Below, one piece after another: positions 8,729-17,405 of a stretch of DNA of 64,000 nt (position 1 is its first letter; each line of letters begins with the position of its first letter). Source of the DNA: Devosia geojensis (GTDB lineage Bacteria > Pseudomonadota > Alphaproteobacteria > Rhizobiales > Devosiaceae); contig NZ_JZEX01000179.1 of assembly GCF_000969415.1 (NCBI RefSeq), positions 30,633 through 94,632 on the forward strand, given 5' to 3'. Both the position numbers and the translations under genes were made by a program. The notes under the pieces were generated by a model. The model was not told where the DNA came from and searched no databases. It saw nothing but the letters and a program-made list of their open reading frames with translations.

Positions 8729-9633
8729 GAGACACCACGCTTGCTGGCGAAGGCCGCGTTGAAGCCGGTCGAAGTGAGAAAGAGGCCGAGGAACAGCACC
8801 ACCGTCGCGACGATCGGCGCGACGATCCAGACGTACTGGCCGGTGAAGAGCGCGTTGTAGTTGAGCGCCCAGAAGATAATGGAGCCGAGCGTCGGCACCT
8901 CGATCTTGGAGAGCCCGATCACCGCCAGCGTCGCCTCGAGGTTGATCGCAAAGAGGATCGTGTTGATGAAGCCGACGAGGGTATAGGCCATGACGTAAGG
9001 GAACACCTCGCGCACGAGGATCTGGATGGTGTTGGCGCCCGAGAACCGCGCCATGTTGATGAACTCGCGCTCGCGCAGCGACAGGGCCATCGACCGGACC
9101 GTGCGCGCGTCCCACGCCCAGCCGAAGATCATGATGATGATGCCGACGGTGAGGAACGAGGTGTTGCCGCGGATGAGCGCGCCGAGGATGATGAGGATCG
9201 GCAGCAGCGGAATGGTGATGAAGGTATCGACGAAGAGCATCACGATCCGCTCGAACCGTCCGCCGATATAGCCGGCGCTCAAGCCGACGATCGTGGCGAT
9301 GACGGTCACGCCGGCCGCCACCAGAACGCCCAGCATCAGCGAGTTGCGCACGGCAAAGACGAGGAACCAGAAGATGTCCTGCCCGAGGGCATTGGTGCCG
9401 AGCCAGTGGACCGGCGACATCGGCAGATTGCGCATATAGGTCGCCTGCACCGACGGGTCCGCCGGCGCGAACAACGGCAGGACGAAGCTGCCGAGCCCCA
9501 TGACCACGAGGATGGCCAGCCCGGCGGCAAGGCGCGGGTTGACCAGCCAGAGCCAGCTTGCACGGGCCTTCGATCTGGCCGGGGCGGACACGAGAACGGC
9601 CGGCATGGCGGTGTCTTTGATGTCGATGCTCAT
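8725..9633 (-). CDS. Opp/Dpp-type ABC transporter permease, OppC-like
   Basis: A 302-residue inner-membrane permease. A first helix near residues 35-55 is followed by a periplasmic stretch with the OppC hallmark HWLGTNALGQDIFW. Several helices and the permease loop REREFINMARFSGAN follow. The start overlaps the OppB-like gene by ATGA. Gene order (binding protein, B, C, D, F) is the standard one for this family. Confidence 0.92.
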   Translation of the reverse strand: MSIDIKDTAMPAVLVSAPARSKARASWLWLVNPRLAAGLAILVVMGLGSFVLPLFAPADPSVQATYMRNLPMSPVHWLGTNALGQDIFWFLVFAVRNSLMLGVLVAAGVTVIATIVGLSAGYIGGRFERIVMLFVDTFITIPLLPILIILGALIRGNTSFLTVGIIIMIFGWAWDARTVRSMALSLREREFINMARFSGANTIQILVREVFPYVMAYTLVGFINTILFAINLEATLAVIGLSKIEVPTLGSIIFWALNYNALFTGQYVWIVAPIVATVVLFLGLFLTSTGFNAAFASKRGVS

Positions 9634-10631
9634 CTGTGCCGGATCCGCGGGTCGAGAAGGGGATAGATGAGGTCGATCACGAGGCCGGCGGTGGCGACGG
9701 CGATGATCGACAAGGTGATGGCGCCATAGAGCACGTTGTAATCGCCGCCGGTGGCGGCCGTGCGCATGACGAGGCCGATGCCGGGATAAGAGAAGATCAT
9801 TTCGGTCAAGAGCGCGCCGTTGAACACCATGCCGAGCGAAAGGGCGAGCGCGGTGACCTGCGGCAGGAGCGCGTTGCGGAAGACATAGCGGGTCATCCGC
9901 ATCCAGTTGGAGGCGCCCTTCAGGCGCGCATAGGTGACGTAGGGCTCCTCGGTCGTCGCGACCGCCAGCGCCTTCATCGACAGGATGTTCCAGCCGAACC
10001 CGGCAAGGACCAGCGTGATGCCCGGCAGAAGCGAGTTGTAGATGATCATCCCGAACTTTTCTGGCGTCATCTGGCCGACGGGGAACGTCGCCGAGAGCGG
10101 GAAGATCGGGAAGACATAAGCGAGCAGCAACAGCACCGTGACCGCGAGGATGTAATAGGGGATGGGGTAGAGCAGGATGCCGACGAACTCGAGGACGGAG
10201 GCGGCCTTCTTCCTGTGGAAGTAACCGGCGACGAGCCCGACCATGTTGCCCATGACCCAGGCGATGAACGTCGACATCAGCAGCAGCCCCAGCGTCCAGG
10301 GCAGCGCGTTGAGGATCATCGCCGAGACGGGCTGCGGGTAATAGGTGAAGGACGGGCCGAAATCGAAGTTGAGGACCACGCGCTTGAGGTAGGCCAGGTA
10401 CTGGGTGAAGAGATCACCTTCCAGGCCGTAGAGCTGCTCGAGATTGACGCGCAGCTCCGCGATCGCCTCGGCCGAGATCGAGCCGTTGGCCCGGCTCTGG
10501 ATCTGGCCGATATAACCGTCGACAGGATTGATCGGCATCAGCCGGGGCAGGAGGAAGGTGATCGTCAGTCCGATGAAAAGGACCGCCAGATAAAGCCCCA
10601 GCCGCTTGGCCACGTAGCGCATGACACCCAT
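9630..10631 (-). CDS. Opp/Dpp-type ABC transporter permease, OppB-like
   Basis: A 333-residue inner-membrane permease beginning MGVMRYVAKRLGLYLAV, with the OppB N-terminal helix followed by a long periplasmic segment and then five more helices. The permease loop VTYARLKGASNWMRMTRY is visible in the second half. It lies 72 bases downstream of the binding-protein gene, with a strong hairpin between them, and is coupled to OppC by an ATGA overlap. Confidence 0.92.
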   Translation of the reverse strand: MGVMRYVAKRLGLYLAVLFIGLTITFLLPRLMPINPVDGYIGQIQSRANGSISAEAIAELRVNLEQLYGLEGDLFTQYLAYLKRVVLNFDFGPSFTYYPQPVSAMILNALPWTLGLLLMSTFIAWVMGNMVGLVAGYFHRKKAASVLEFVGILLYPIPYYILAVTVLLLLAYVFPIFPLSATFPVGQMTPEKFGMIIYNSLLPGITLVLAGFGWNILSMKALAVATTEEPYVTYARLKGASNWMRMTRYVFRNALLPQVTALALSLGMVFNGALLTEMIFSYPGIGLVMRTAATGGDYNVLYGAITLSIIAVATAGLVIDLIYPLLDPRIRHR

Positions 10632-10659
10632 GGGTCACATCCTTGGCTTGAAGAGCGCG

Positions 10660-10690
10660 GCGGGGCAGCCGGGAGGATTGGCTGCCCCGC
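10660..10690 (-). terminator. Hairpin between binding-protein and permease genes
   Basis: An 11-bp perfect stem (GCGGGGCAGCC / GGCTGCCCCGC) with a 9-base loop lies in the 72-base gap between the binding-protein gene and the OppB-like gene. On the minus strand only a short TCTT follows, so it is more likely an RNA-stabilising or partially terminating hairpin. It would keep binding-protein mRNA in excess over membrane-gene mRNA. Confidence 0.6.
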
Positions 10691-10703
10691 CCCGTGAGAC
10701 GAC

Positions 10704-12611
10704 CTATTGCTGGCCGGTCGGCTCGATCCGGACGACCGTCTGCTTGAACGAGCTCCACCAGGTGTAGGGGGTGGCGTAGAAGTTGTCCTGCTTGGGGAAG
10801 TTCGTCCAATAGGTGCTGTTGGTCGGGATGGTGGTGGGGATGTTCATCAGATTGATCATCTGCATGTCTTCCACCAGGTAGCGGGCGATCTGCCGGCCGT
10901 TCTCGATGAACTCGGGCGCGTTCGTCTCGAGGCTGGCGCTCTCGGCCACGAGATCGAAGATCCGCTCGTCGGTGATGCGCATGTAGTTGCCCGAAAGCTG
11001 GTCGGTTGAATCGGCCGGCTGCACGTTGTTGGGGGTGAACTGGCGCCAGGAATTCTGCCAGTTCGAGTTGTAGGTGCACGAGTTCGACCAGTTGAGCTGC
11101 AGCTCGTTGCGCGAGTTGGTGTTCTGGACGGTGGTGAATTCGCCATTGTCCACCTGGCGGGCGCTGACGTTGAACCCGGCCTGCCGCCAGCTGTCGGCGA
11201 TGGAAAAGCCTATGCGCTGCATCACCTTGTTCCAGTCGCCGGGGATGACGAGCTCGAAGGTCCAGGGCGAGCCGTCCGGCAGGGCGAAGTAGCCGTCCGC
11301 CCCTTTGACCATGCCGACCGACTCGAGGAGGCTGGCGGCCTGCTCGGGATCGTGCTTCCACCAGCCCATGCCGAAGCCGTCGCGGATGGCATCGCCTGAG
11401 GGCAGCTGCGAGGCATCGACGCCCTGGGCGGCCAGGGTCTCGGCGAGCTCGGCCCCGAAGTTCGGGTTGAAGGGTTTGTAACCGTCGGCGAGGGTCAGCT
11501 CCTCGAGGAACGAACGCAGCTCATCATAGTAGAGCGGCCCGGTGATGGGCGTATCGGCGAGCGGCAGGGCGCCGGCCTTGAACTGCCCGCTCATGGCGCT
11601 GATGCCGACCTGCTGTAGGTTGACCGTCAGCGCCAGGGCCCAGCGCACCTCCGGCATGTCGAACGGCGCCTTCTGGCCGTTGATGTAGATGCCGTAGGAG
11701 CAGGCATCGTTCATGTCGTGGTAGGGGAAGGTCGGCGAGAAGGTCTCGATATTGGGATTGCGCGCCTTGGCGGCATCGATGCTGTCCGGGCTCATGAAGG
11801 TGTCGACGTCGTACTGGTTCTGTACGAACGCCAGCGCGCGCGTCTCCTCGGTGCCGAAGTCCTTGTAGAGGATGTATCTGGGCTTGGGTTCGCCGAGATT
11901 GCCCCAGCCGGAGCGCTCCCAGTCCTCGCGCAGCTCCCAGAGCTGCCAGAAGCCGTTGGGGTCGAACTCGCGGATCTTGTAAGGCCCGAGCGTTACCGCC
12001 GGCGCGTTCTGGAAGGTGACGACCTCGTCGCCCAGCGGCTCGAAGATATGCTTGGGCACGATGTTGAACTGGGAGCCCCAGGTATAGACGCCCAGGACCG
12101 TGGTGAAATCGTAAGCCGGGCGGACCGTCTCGATCTCGAAGGTATAGTCGTCGACCTTATTCCAGCTCTTGACGTAGTTGGTGACGGTCGCAACGTTTGT
12201 CAGCTGCTCGCGGTATTTGAACGCGGTCTCGAGGGTGTAGATCACGTCGTCGGCGGTGAACTCGACGCCGTCGCTCCAGTAGACGCCCTCGCGCAGCTTG
12301 ACGCGGAATTGGGTGCGCTCATCGTTGAGGACTTCCGGGAAGCCATCGGCGAGCTCGGGATAGGATTCGCCGGTGGCGGTGTCCATCTCCCAGAGGAAGC
12401 TCCAGCCGAGCTCGCGGAAGCCGCGCCAGATGGCGTAGGAATTGAGCGGGTTCTGTGCCGAAGGGTTGGCGGAACGCCCGTCGAACGCCTGGACGATCAA
12501 AGTCTCGCTGCGGGGCGTGCCGACGTCGGTCATCGCCCCCTGCGCAAAGCCGGTAGTGGTCATCAGGGCACCCAGGACGGGCGCCAGCAGGTATCGGCCG
12601 AGCCGTGCCAT
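10704..12611 (-). CDS. Extracellular solute-binding protein, family 5 (Opp-type)
   Basis: A 635-residue periplasmic binding protein that feeds the Opp-type importer. The signal peptide is residues 1-25 (MARLGRYLLAPVLG, ending near GFAQ). The family-5 core with WSDGVEFTADDVIYT is present, and the length is toward the long end for the family, as seen in oligosaccharide-binding members. The start at 12611 is decided by a strong GGAGGAGACAACA just before the ATG; a longer in-frame frame has no such site. It is the first gene of the minus-strand operon and has a clear promoter upstream. Confidence 0.93.
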   Translation of the reverse strand: MARLGRYLLAPVLGALMTTTGFAQGAMTDVGTPRSETLIVQAFDGRSANPSAQNPLNSYAIWRGFRELGWSFLWEMDTATGESYPELADGFPEVLNDERTQFRVKLREGVYWSDGVEFTADDVIYTLETAFKYREQLTNVATVTNYVKSWNKVDDYTFEIETVRPAYDFTTVLGVYTWGSQFNIVPKHIFEPLGDEVVTFQNAPAVTLGPYKIREFDPNGFWQLWELREDWERSGWGNLGEPKPRYILYKDFGTEETRALAFVQNQYDVDTFMSPDSIDAAKARNPNIETFSPTFPYHDMNDACSYGIYINGQKAPFDMPEVRWALALTVNLQQVGISAMSGQFKAGALPLADTPITGPLYYDELRSFLEELTLADGYKPFNPNFGAELAETLAAQGVDASQLPSGDAIRDGFGMGWWKHDPEQAASLLESVGMVKGADGYFALPDGSPWTFELVIPGDWNKVMQRIGFSIADSWRQAGFNVSARQVDNGEFTTVQNTNSRNELQLNWSNSCTYNSNWQNSWRQFTPNNVQPADSTDQLSGNYMRITDERIFDLVAESASLETNAPEFIENGRQIARYLVEDMQMINLMNIPTTIPTNSTYWTNFPKQDNFYATPYTWWSSFKQTVVRIEPTGQQ

Positions 12612-12806
12612 TGTTGTCTCCTCCTTGAATGGCCGTGCGCCGCATGCGGCAGCCGACCAGATCCGGGCGGATTTCGAGGACTGACGAGCCGGAAGGCGAC
12701 CATGCCGGTTCAGCCCCGCCGTTCGGCCAGGCATATCCGGTCTTTTGCGGCAACCTCCCGCAGATCCCACGCGCACACCCGTGGCGCGCTTCGCAAGTTA
12801 GTTTTC

Positions 12807-12854
12807 GTTTTCTTGCGATTTCTAACGAATATGAGCGAAAGAATTCGGTGTCAA
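12807..12854 (-). promoter_or_regulatory. Promoter and probable DeoR operator of the Opp/glycosidase operon
   Basis: On the minus strand, TTGACA (12854-12849) is followed after 17 bases by TATTCG (12831-12826), a good sigma-70-type pair. Just downstream lies ATCGCAAGAAAAC (12819-12807), which recurs exactly at 13871-13883 in the promoter on the other side of the deoR-type gene. The flanks are rich in CGAAA/TTTCG, as in many DeoR-family operators. The location downstream of -10 suits repression. The remaining leader (12612-12806) shows only the ribosome-binding site. Confidence 0.6.
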
Positions 12855-12904
12855 TGGCTCTCGCAAGCCAAGTGCCACGATTCGATAAAAAACGAAGGGG
12901 CCGA

Positions 12905-13735
12905 TTAGCCGGCGACGATGACCTCGACGCCGCGCCGCTCGAACTCGGCCCGGTCGGCATCGGAAATGCCGTCGTCGGTGATAAGCGTATGGACGATCTC
13001 CACACCGCCGAGGGCCGAGAAGGACACCCGCCCGATCTTGGTGGAATCAGCCAGGAGATAGACGTGCGAGGCGGCCTTGACCATGGCGCGCTTGACATAG
13101 ATGTCGCCGATGGCCGGATAGGTGAGCCCCGCCTCGAACGAGACGCCGGCGGTCGCCAGGAACAGTTTCTCGGCATAGATGCCGACGAAGAAATCGGCGG
13201 ACTTCTCCCCGCTCAGCGACAAGGTCGGCGCCTTGAATTGACCGGCGGGCATGTGCACCGTATTGGTGGGCATGGCCCCCAGGATCAGGGCGATGTTGAG
13301 CGCGTTGGTGATGATGTTGAGGTCGTGCCGGGCCTTGAGATTCTCGGCAAACTGGGTGGCGGTGGTGCCGGAATCGATGATGATCGTTTCGTGATCGCCG
13401 ACGAGCGCGGCGGCGGCCTCGCCGATCTTGCGCTTCTTGTCCATGTTCTGCACGTGCTGCAGCGTCATGGACTGCACCTGCTGCGGCACGGACTTGAGGT
13501 AGGCCCCGCCGTGCTCGCGCGTGATGTAGCCATCGGCATCGAGGCGCTCGAGATCCTGGCGGATCGTCGCTTCCGAGACGGCAAAGGCGGCCGAAAGGTC
13601 ACGCACGCGCGCGCTCCCCTCCTCCTGCAGCCACTCGAGGATCTTCATGCGCCGCGGTTCGGCAAGAAGCTGCTGCCGGCCGCCGTCGGCGGCGATCCGC
13701 TCGCGCACGGCTCTGGACATCCTGGGTTTCTGCAT
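12905..13735 (-). CDS. DeoR/GlpR-family transcriptional repressor
   Basis: A 276-residue regulator. The N-terminal winged helix (about 25-80) contains the DeoR-type recognition region FAVSEATIRQDLERLDADG. The C-terminal half is the sugar-phosphate-sensing DeoRC domain (IIDSGTTATQFAENL, TNALNIALIL). The start MQKPRM is chosen because GGGGGAG lies just upstream; 29 more upstream codons are open but lack a good site. It sits between the importer/glycosidase operon and the divergent transketolase operon, and both promoters share a 13-mer, so it probably controls both in response to a phosphorylated intermediate such as apulose 4-phosphate (inference). Confidence 0.9.
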   Translation of the reverse strand: MQKPRMSRAVRERIAADGGRQQLLAEPRRMKILEWLQEEGSARVRDLSAAFAVSEATIRQDLERLDADGYITREHGGAYLKSVPQQVQSMTLQHVQNMDKKRKIGEAAAALVGDHETIIIDSGTTATQFAENLKARHDLNIITNALNIALILGAMPTNTVHMPAGQFKAPTLSLSGEKSADFFVGIYAEKLFLATAGVSFEAGLTYPAIGDIYVKRAMVKAASHVYLLADSTKIGRVSFSALGGVEIVHTLITDDGISDADRAEFERRGVEVIVAG

Positions 13736-14103
13736 CGCTCCCCCGCTTCCTTGCGCAAGCCCCGGCAGATCAGGCGACCTAGACACCGCAGTACCGCCAA
13801 TCCGCCGCTTCCTGTTTGTCACCGCAGCCTGCGGAACGCAACAGGGTCAGCCAGGCCGACACCAAAGCCGATCGCAAGAAAACCGCATAAATCGAAATTT
13901 TTCCGTATTGCGCGAAAGAAAAACGCATTATAGCTTCTCGGCAAACGAGACGGCACGGGCATTCCGACGTCGTGCGCGAGGAGAACAGCTTTCCGCGAGG
14001 GCACCGCCGCCATGGCGGCCTGGTGCCGCCGGCGAGCCAGCCGATCCCGGCACGCGTATGACGAAGCGAAGTCGGAGCCCTGCGATTGCCCCGGGAGGCC
14101 AGA
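13736..14103 (+). promoter_or_regulatory. Control region and leader between the DeoR gene and the transketolase operon
   Basis: This 368-base gap has no gene. It holds ATCGCAAGAAAAC (13871-13883), identical to the sequence in the Opp-operon promoter. A second CGAAA-rich stretch follows at 13912-13925, then a possible -10 TATAGC (13929-13934); no convincing -35 is seen. The leader contains an imperfect hairpin at 14000-14027 whose core GCCGCCATGGCGGC is a perfect 14-bp palindrome. GGGAGG (14093-14098) lies 5 bases before a TTG at 14104 and supports that start. Confidence 0.55.
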
Positions 14104-14952
14104 TTGTCATCGTCCGCACCGGCCCATCACATGCAGACCAACGACCTCGTCTCGGCCATCCGCGCCAAGGCGCTATGGATACGCCGGCGCAGCTTCCAGA
14201 TGGTCTATGAGGCCCAACAAGGTCATCCGGGAGGCGACTTCAGCGCCGCCGATATCCTGGCAACGCTCTATTTCGGCGTGCTGAGATTCGATCCCACCCG
14301 ACCAAACGACCCGGCGCGCGACCGGTTCGTCATGAGCAAGGGGCACTGCACCGGCGCGTTCTATTCGGTGCTGGCGGCGGCGGGATACTTTCCGGAAGCG
14401 GAACTTTCGACCTACATGCTGCCGCTGTCACGGCTCAACGGCCACCCCAACCGCAACTACTTGCCCGGCGTCGAGACCAATACCGGGCCGCTCGGCCACG
14501 GCCTGCCGGTCGCCACCGGCATCGCCATCGCCGGCCAGATCGACGGAGCCGACTTCCGCACGTTCGTTCTGACCGGAGACGGCGAGTTGCAGGAGGGCAG
14601 CAACTGGGAGGCGGCCCTGACCGCCGCGCACCGCAAGCTCGAGAACCTCACCCTGATCATCGATCGCAACCGCCTGCAGCAGGGCGCGCGCACCGAGGAA
14701 ACCGCCTCGCTCGACCCGCTGGACGACAAATGGCGGGCATTCGGCTGGCACGTGGAGATCGTCGACGGGCACGATCACGCCCGGCTGCTCGACATCCTGT
14801 CGGTCAGCCCCAAAGGGCGGGGCAAGCCGCTCTGCGTCATCGCCAATACGTTCAAGGGCAAGGGGGTGAGCTTCATGCACGACAATGTCGCCTGGCATCA
14901 CGGCGTGCCCAACAAGGAACAGTACGAACAAGCCATGGCAGAACTGGTCTGA
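14104..14952 (+). CDS. Transketolase N-terminal subunit; candidate apulose-4-phosphate transketolase subunit A
   Basis: A 282-residue thiamine-diphosphate-binding half of a split transketolase. The cofactor motif is GDGELQEGSNWEAAL with a downstream N (IIDRNRLQQ), and the N-terminal substrate motif is AQQGHPGGDFSAADI. The TTG start is chosen for its GGGAGG site; an ATG at 14131 (MQTNDLVSAI) is the alternative and agrees with usual family length. It overlaps subunit B by TGATG. Split transketolases of this kind followed by an FGGY kinase and a TIM-barrel isomerase match the published D-apiose pathway, in which apulose 4-phosphate plus glyceraldehyde 3-phosphate gives xylulose 5-phosphate plus dihydroxyacetone phosphate. 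Assignment to apiose rests on context. Confidence 0.88.
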   Translation: MSSSAPAHHMQTNDLVSAIRAKALWIRRRSFQMVYEAQQGHPGGDFSAADILATLYFGVLRFDPTRPNDPARDRFVMSKGHCTGAFYSVLAAAGYFPEAELSTYMLPLSRLNGHPNRNYLPGVETNTGPLGHGLPVATGIAIAGQIDGADFRTFVLTGDGELQEGSNWEAALTAAHRKLENLTLIIDRNRLQQGARTEETASLDPLDDKWRAFGWHVEIVDGHDHARLLDILSVSPKGRGKPLCVIANTFKGKGVSFMHDNVAWHHGVPNKEQYEQAMAELV

Positions 14953-15911
14953 TGAGCGCAGCAGTCCCGACACCCAGCGGTTATTTCGACTGCCGCGACA
15001 GCTTTGCCAACGTCATCGAGACGCTCGCCGAGGCCGACCCGCGCATCGTGACCGTCGTCAGCGACAGCGTCGGCTCGTCCAAGCTCACGGGATTTCGCAA
15101 GAAGTTCCCCGAGCGCATGGTCAACGTCGGCATCGCCGAGCAGGTGCTGGTGGCGGTCGGCGCGGGGCTCGCCAATGGCGGCAAAGTGCCGTTCGTTTCG
15201 GCGGCGTCGTGCTTTCTCACGGGCCGGGCATTGGAGCAGGTGAAGGCGGACGTCGCCTATTCCAACGTCAACGTCAAGCTCATCGGCCAGTCGAGCGGTG
15301 TCGCCTATGGCGAGCTCGGGCCAACGCACCATTCGATCGAGGACATGGCCTGGCTGCGCCCGCTCTCGAATCTCACCGTCATCGTGCCCTCGGACCCATG
15401 GGAGACGGCGGAAGCGGTGCGGTTCGCGGCACGGCACGAAGGCCCGGTGTTCATCCGCGTCAGCCGCATGCCCGTGCCGGCGCTCGAGCGCAAGAATCCG
15501 GTCTTCACCGTCGGCAAGGCCGAGGTGCTGCGCGAGGGCGGCGACATCGCGATCATCGCCAACGGTGTGATGGTGCACCGGGCGCTCGCCGCGGCGGCGG
15601 CATTGGCCGGCGAAGGCATCGAGGCGCGCGTCGTCAACATGTCGAGCATCAATCCGCTCGACGAGGAGGCCATTCTGGCAGCAGCCAAAACCGGCGCGGT
15701 GGTCACCGCCGAGGAGCACTCGGTGCGCGGCGGGCTCGGCGGCGCGGTCGCCGAGGTGCTGGCGACGCACCGGCCGGTGCCGATGAGCATCCTCGGCTTC
15801 CCGGGCTTCGTGCCGACGGGTTCGGCCGAATGGCTGCTCGAGCATTTCGGTTTGACGCCTGCTGGCATCGCCGAGGCGGCGCGCAGGACGCTGGCGCGCA
15901 AGGCCCAATAG
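14952..15911 (+). CDS. Transketolase C-terminal subunit; candidate apulose-4-phosphate transketolase subunit B
   Basis: A 319-residue protein with the pyrimidine-binding domain, including the essential glutamate in VNVGIAEQVLVAVGAGLA, followed by the transketolase C-terminal domain (GIEARVVNMSSINPLDEEAI). It starts at the ATG in a TGATG overlap with subunit A, so the two are made as a coupled pair and together form a full-length transketolase. The kinase start follows the stop without a gap. An alternative is another split transketolase, for example for pentose or DXS-like chemistry; gene context favours apulose 4-phosphate. Confidence 0.88.
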   Translation: MSAAVPTPSGYFDCRDSFANVIETLAEADPRIVTVVSDSVGSSKLTGFRKKFPERMVNVGIAEQVLVAVGAGLANGGKVPFVSAASCFLTGRALEQVKADVAYSNVNVKLIGQSSGVAYGELGPTHHSIEDMAWLRPLSNLTVIVPSDPWETAEAVRFAARHEGPVFIRVSRMPVPALERKNPVFTVGKAEVLREGGDIAIIANGVMVHRALAAAAALAGEGIEARVVNMSSINPLDEEAILAAAKTGAVVTAEEHSVRGGLGGAVAEVLATHRPVPMSILGFPGFVPTGSAEWLLEHFGLTPAGIAEAARRTLARKAQ

Positions 15912-17378
15912 ATGACCGCGCCGCTCGTTCTCGCCATCGACCAGGGCACGACCAACACCAAAGCGCTGCTGGTTTCGCCCGACGGGCGGATCGTCGCGCA
16001 GGCAAGCGTGCCCAACGCGGTCGACTATCCCCGTCCCGGCTGGGCGGAGCAATCGGGCGAGAAACTCTGGCAGGGCGTGCGCGCAGCGATCGAGGCGGCG
16101 GTCGGCCGGGCCGGCGGCGCGGAGGAGATCGTTGCCCTTGCCATCTCCAACCAGCGCGAATCCGTGCTGGTCTGGGATGCGGCAACGGGCGAGCCGATCG
16201 GCCCCTGCATCATCTGGCAATGCCGGCGCACGGCAGAGGTGTGCGCGCAGCTGCAGGCGGCCGGCCATGCCGACCTGATCGCGGTGCGCACGGGCCTCGG
16301 GCTCGATCCGCTTTTTCCCGCTGCCAAGATCGCCTGGCTGATCGATGCCGTGCCCGGCGCGCGGCAGCGGGCCGAGCGCGGGGAGCTGCGCGCCGGCACG
16401 GTCGACACCTGGCTCCTCTGGAAACTAACGGACGGCGCGCTGCACGCCACCGACCACTCCAACGCCTCGCGCACCCAGCTTTTCGACATCGGGCGCCTCG
16501 CCTGGGACGCGGAGCTCGCCGAACTCTTCCGCGTGCCGATGCCGCTGCTGGCACAGGTGCATCCCTCCAATACCCGGTTCGGCAAGGTCGCAGCCGGCAC
16601 GACTGCCCTGCCGGCGGGCATACCCATCCACGCCATGATCGGCGACTCGCATGCCGCACTCTACGGCCATGGCGTACGCTCGCCGGGCACCGTCAAGGCG
16701 ACCTACGGCACCGGCACCTCGCTGATGACGCTGACGCCGGGCAAGGTGCGCTCGCGCCACGGGCTTTCGGCGACCATCGCCTGGAGCACGCCGGCGGGTG
16801 CCGTGCATGCGCTCGAAGGCAACATATCGGTCTCGGGCCAGGCAGCGCAGTTCATGGCCGAACTTCTCGGCCTTACCGATGCGAATGCGGTCGCAACGCT
16901 TGCCCAGACGGCCATCGACACGCAGGGCGTCACCTTCGTTCCTGCCCTTGTCGGGCTCGGCGCGCCGCATTGGCGCAGCGACGCGCGCGGCACCATCACA
17001 GGCATGTCGCTGACGACAAAGCCCGCCCACTTCGCCCGCGCCGCGCTCGAGGCCATCGCCTTCCAGGTCGCGGACGTGTTTACGGCGATGGAAAAGGACC
17101 TCGGTGCCGAGCTCGCCGGGCTTTCGGCCGACGGCGGCGCCTCGCAGAACGCCATGCTGATGCAGTTCCAGGCCGATCTTCTCGATCGGCCCGTCACGGC
17201 AAGCGCGGCGCCCGAGGTCAGCGCGCTGGGCGCCGCTGCCCTTGCCTTCGACGGGCTCGGCATCGCGACACAGTTTTCCGACGGCGGCACCCGCTTCTCG
17301 CCGGCGATCGATCCGGCGGCGCGCGCCGCACATCTCGAGCGCTGGCAGGCCGCCGTCCGGCAGACCTTGACGACATAA
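15912..17378 (+). CDS. FGGY-family carbohydrate kinase; candidate D-apulose kinase
   Basis: A 488-residue sugar kinase. The N-terminal phosphate-binding segment is DQGTTNTKALLV, a substrate region follows (ISNQRESVLVWD), and the C-terminal nucleotide-binding lobe has YGTGTSLM and LSADGGASQNAMLMQ. The overall pattern, including GCIIWQCRR-like sequence (residues 96-105), resembles glycerol kinase more than xylulokinase. It begins directly after the transketolase B stop, so the three genes are coupled. In the proposed pathway it phosphorylates D-apulose, made by the next gene product, to apulose 4-phosphate. Glycerol, erythritol or another ketose remain possible substrates. Confidence 0.87.
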   Translation: MTAPLVLAIDQGTTNTKALLVSPDGRIVAQASVPNAVDYPRPGWAEQSGEKLWQGVRAAIEAAVGRAGGAEEIVALAISNQRESVLVWDAATGEPIGPCIIWQCRRTAEVCAQLQAAGHADLIAVRTGLGLDPLFPAAKIAWLIDAVPGARQRAERGELRAGTVDTWLLWKLTDGALHATDHSNASRTQLFDIGRLAWDAELAELFRVPMPLLAQVHPSNTRFGKVAAGTTALPAGIPIHAMIGDSHAALYGHGVRSPGTVKATYGTGTSLMTLTPGKVRSRHGLSATIAWSTPAGAVHALEGNISVSGQAAQFMAELLGLTDANAVATLAQTAIDTQGVTFVPALVGLGAPHWRSDARGTITGMSLTTKPAHFARAALEAIAFQVADVFTAMEKDLGAELAGLSADGGASQNAMLMQFQADLLDRPVTASAAPEVSALGAAALAFDGLGIATQFSDGGTRFSPAIDPAARAAHLERWQAAVRQTLTT

Positions 17379-17405
17379 CGCACAACGCATTTCAGGGAGG
17401 AAGCA

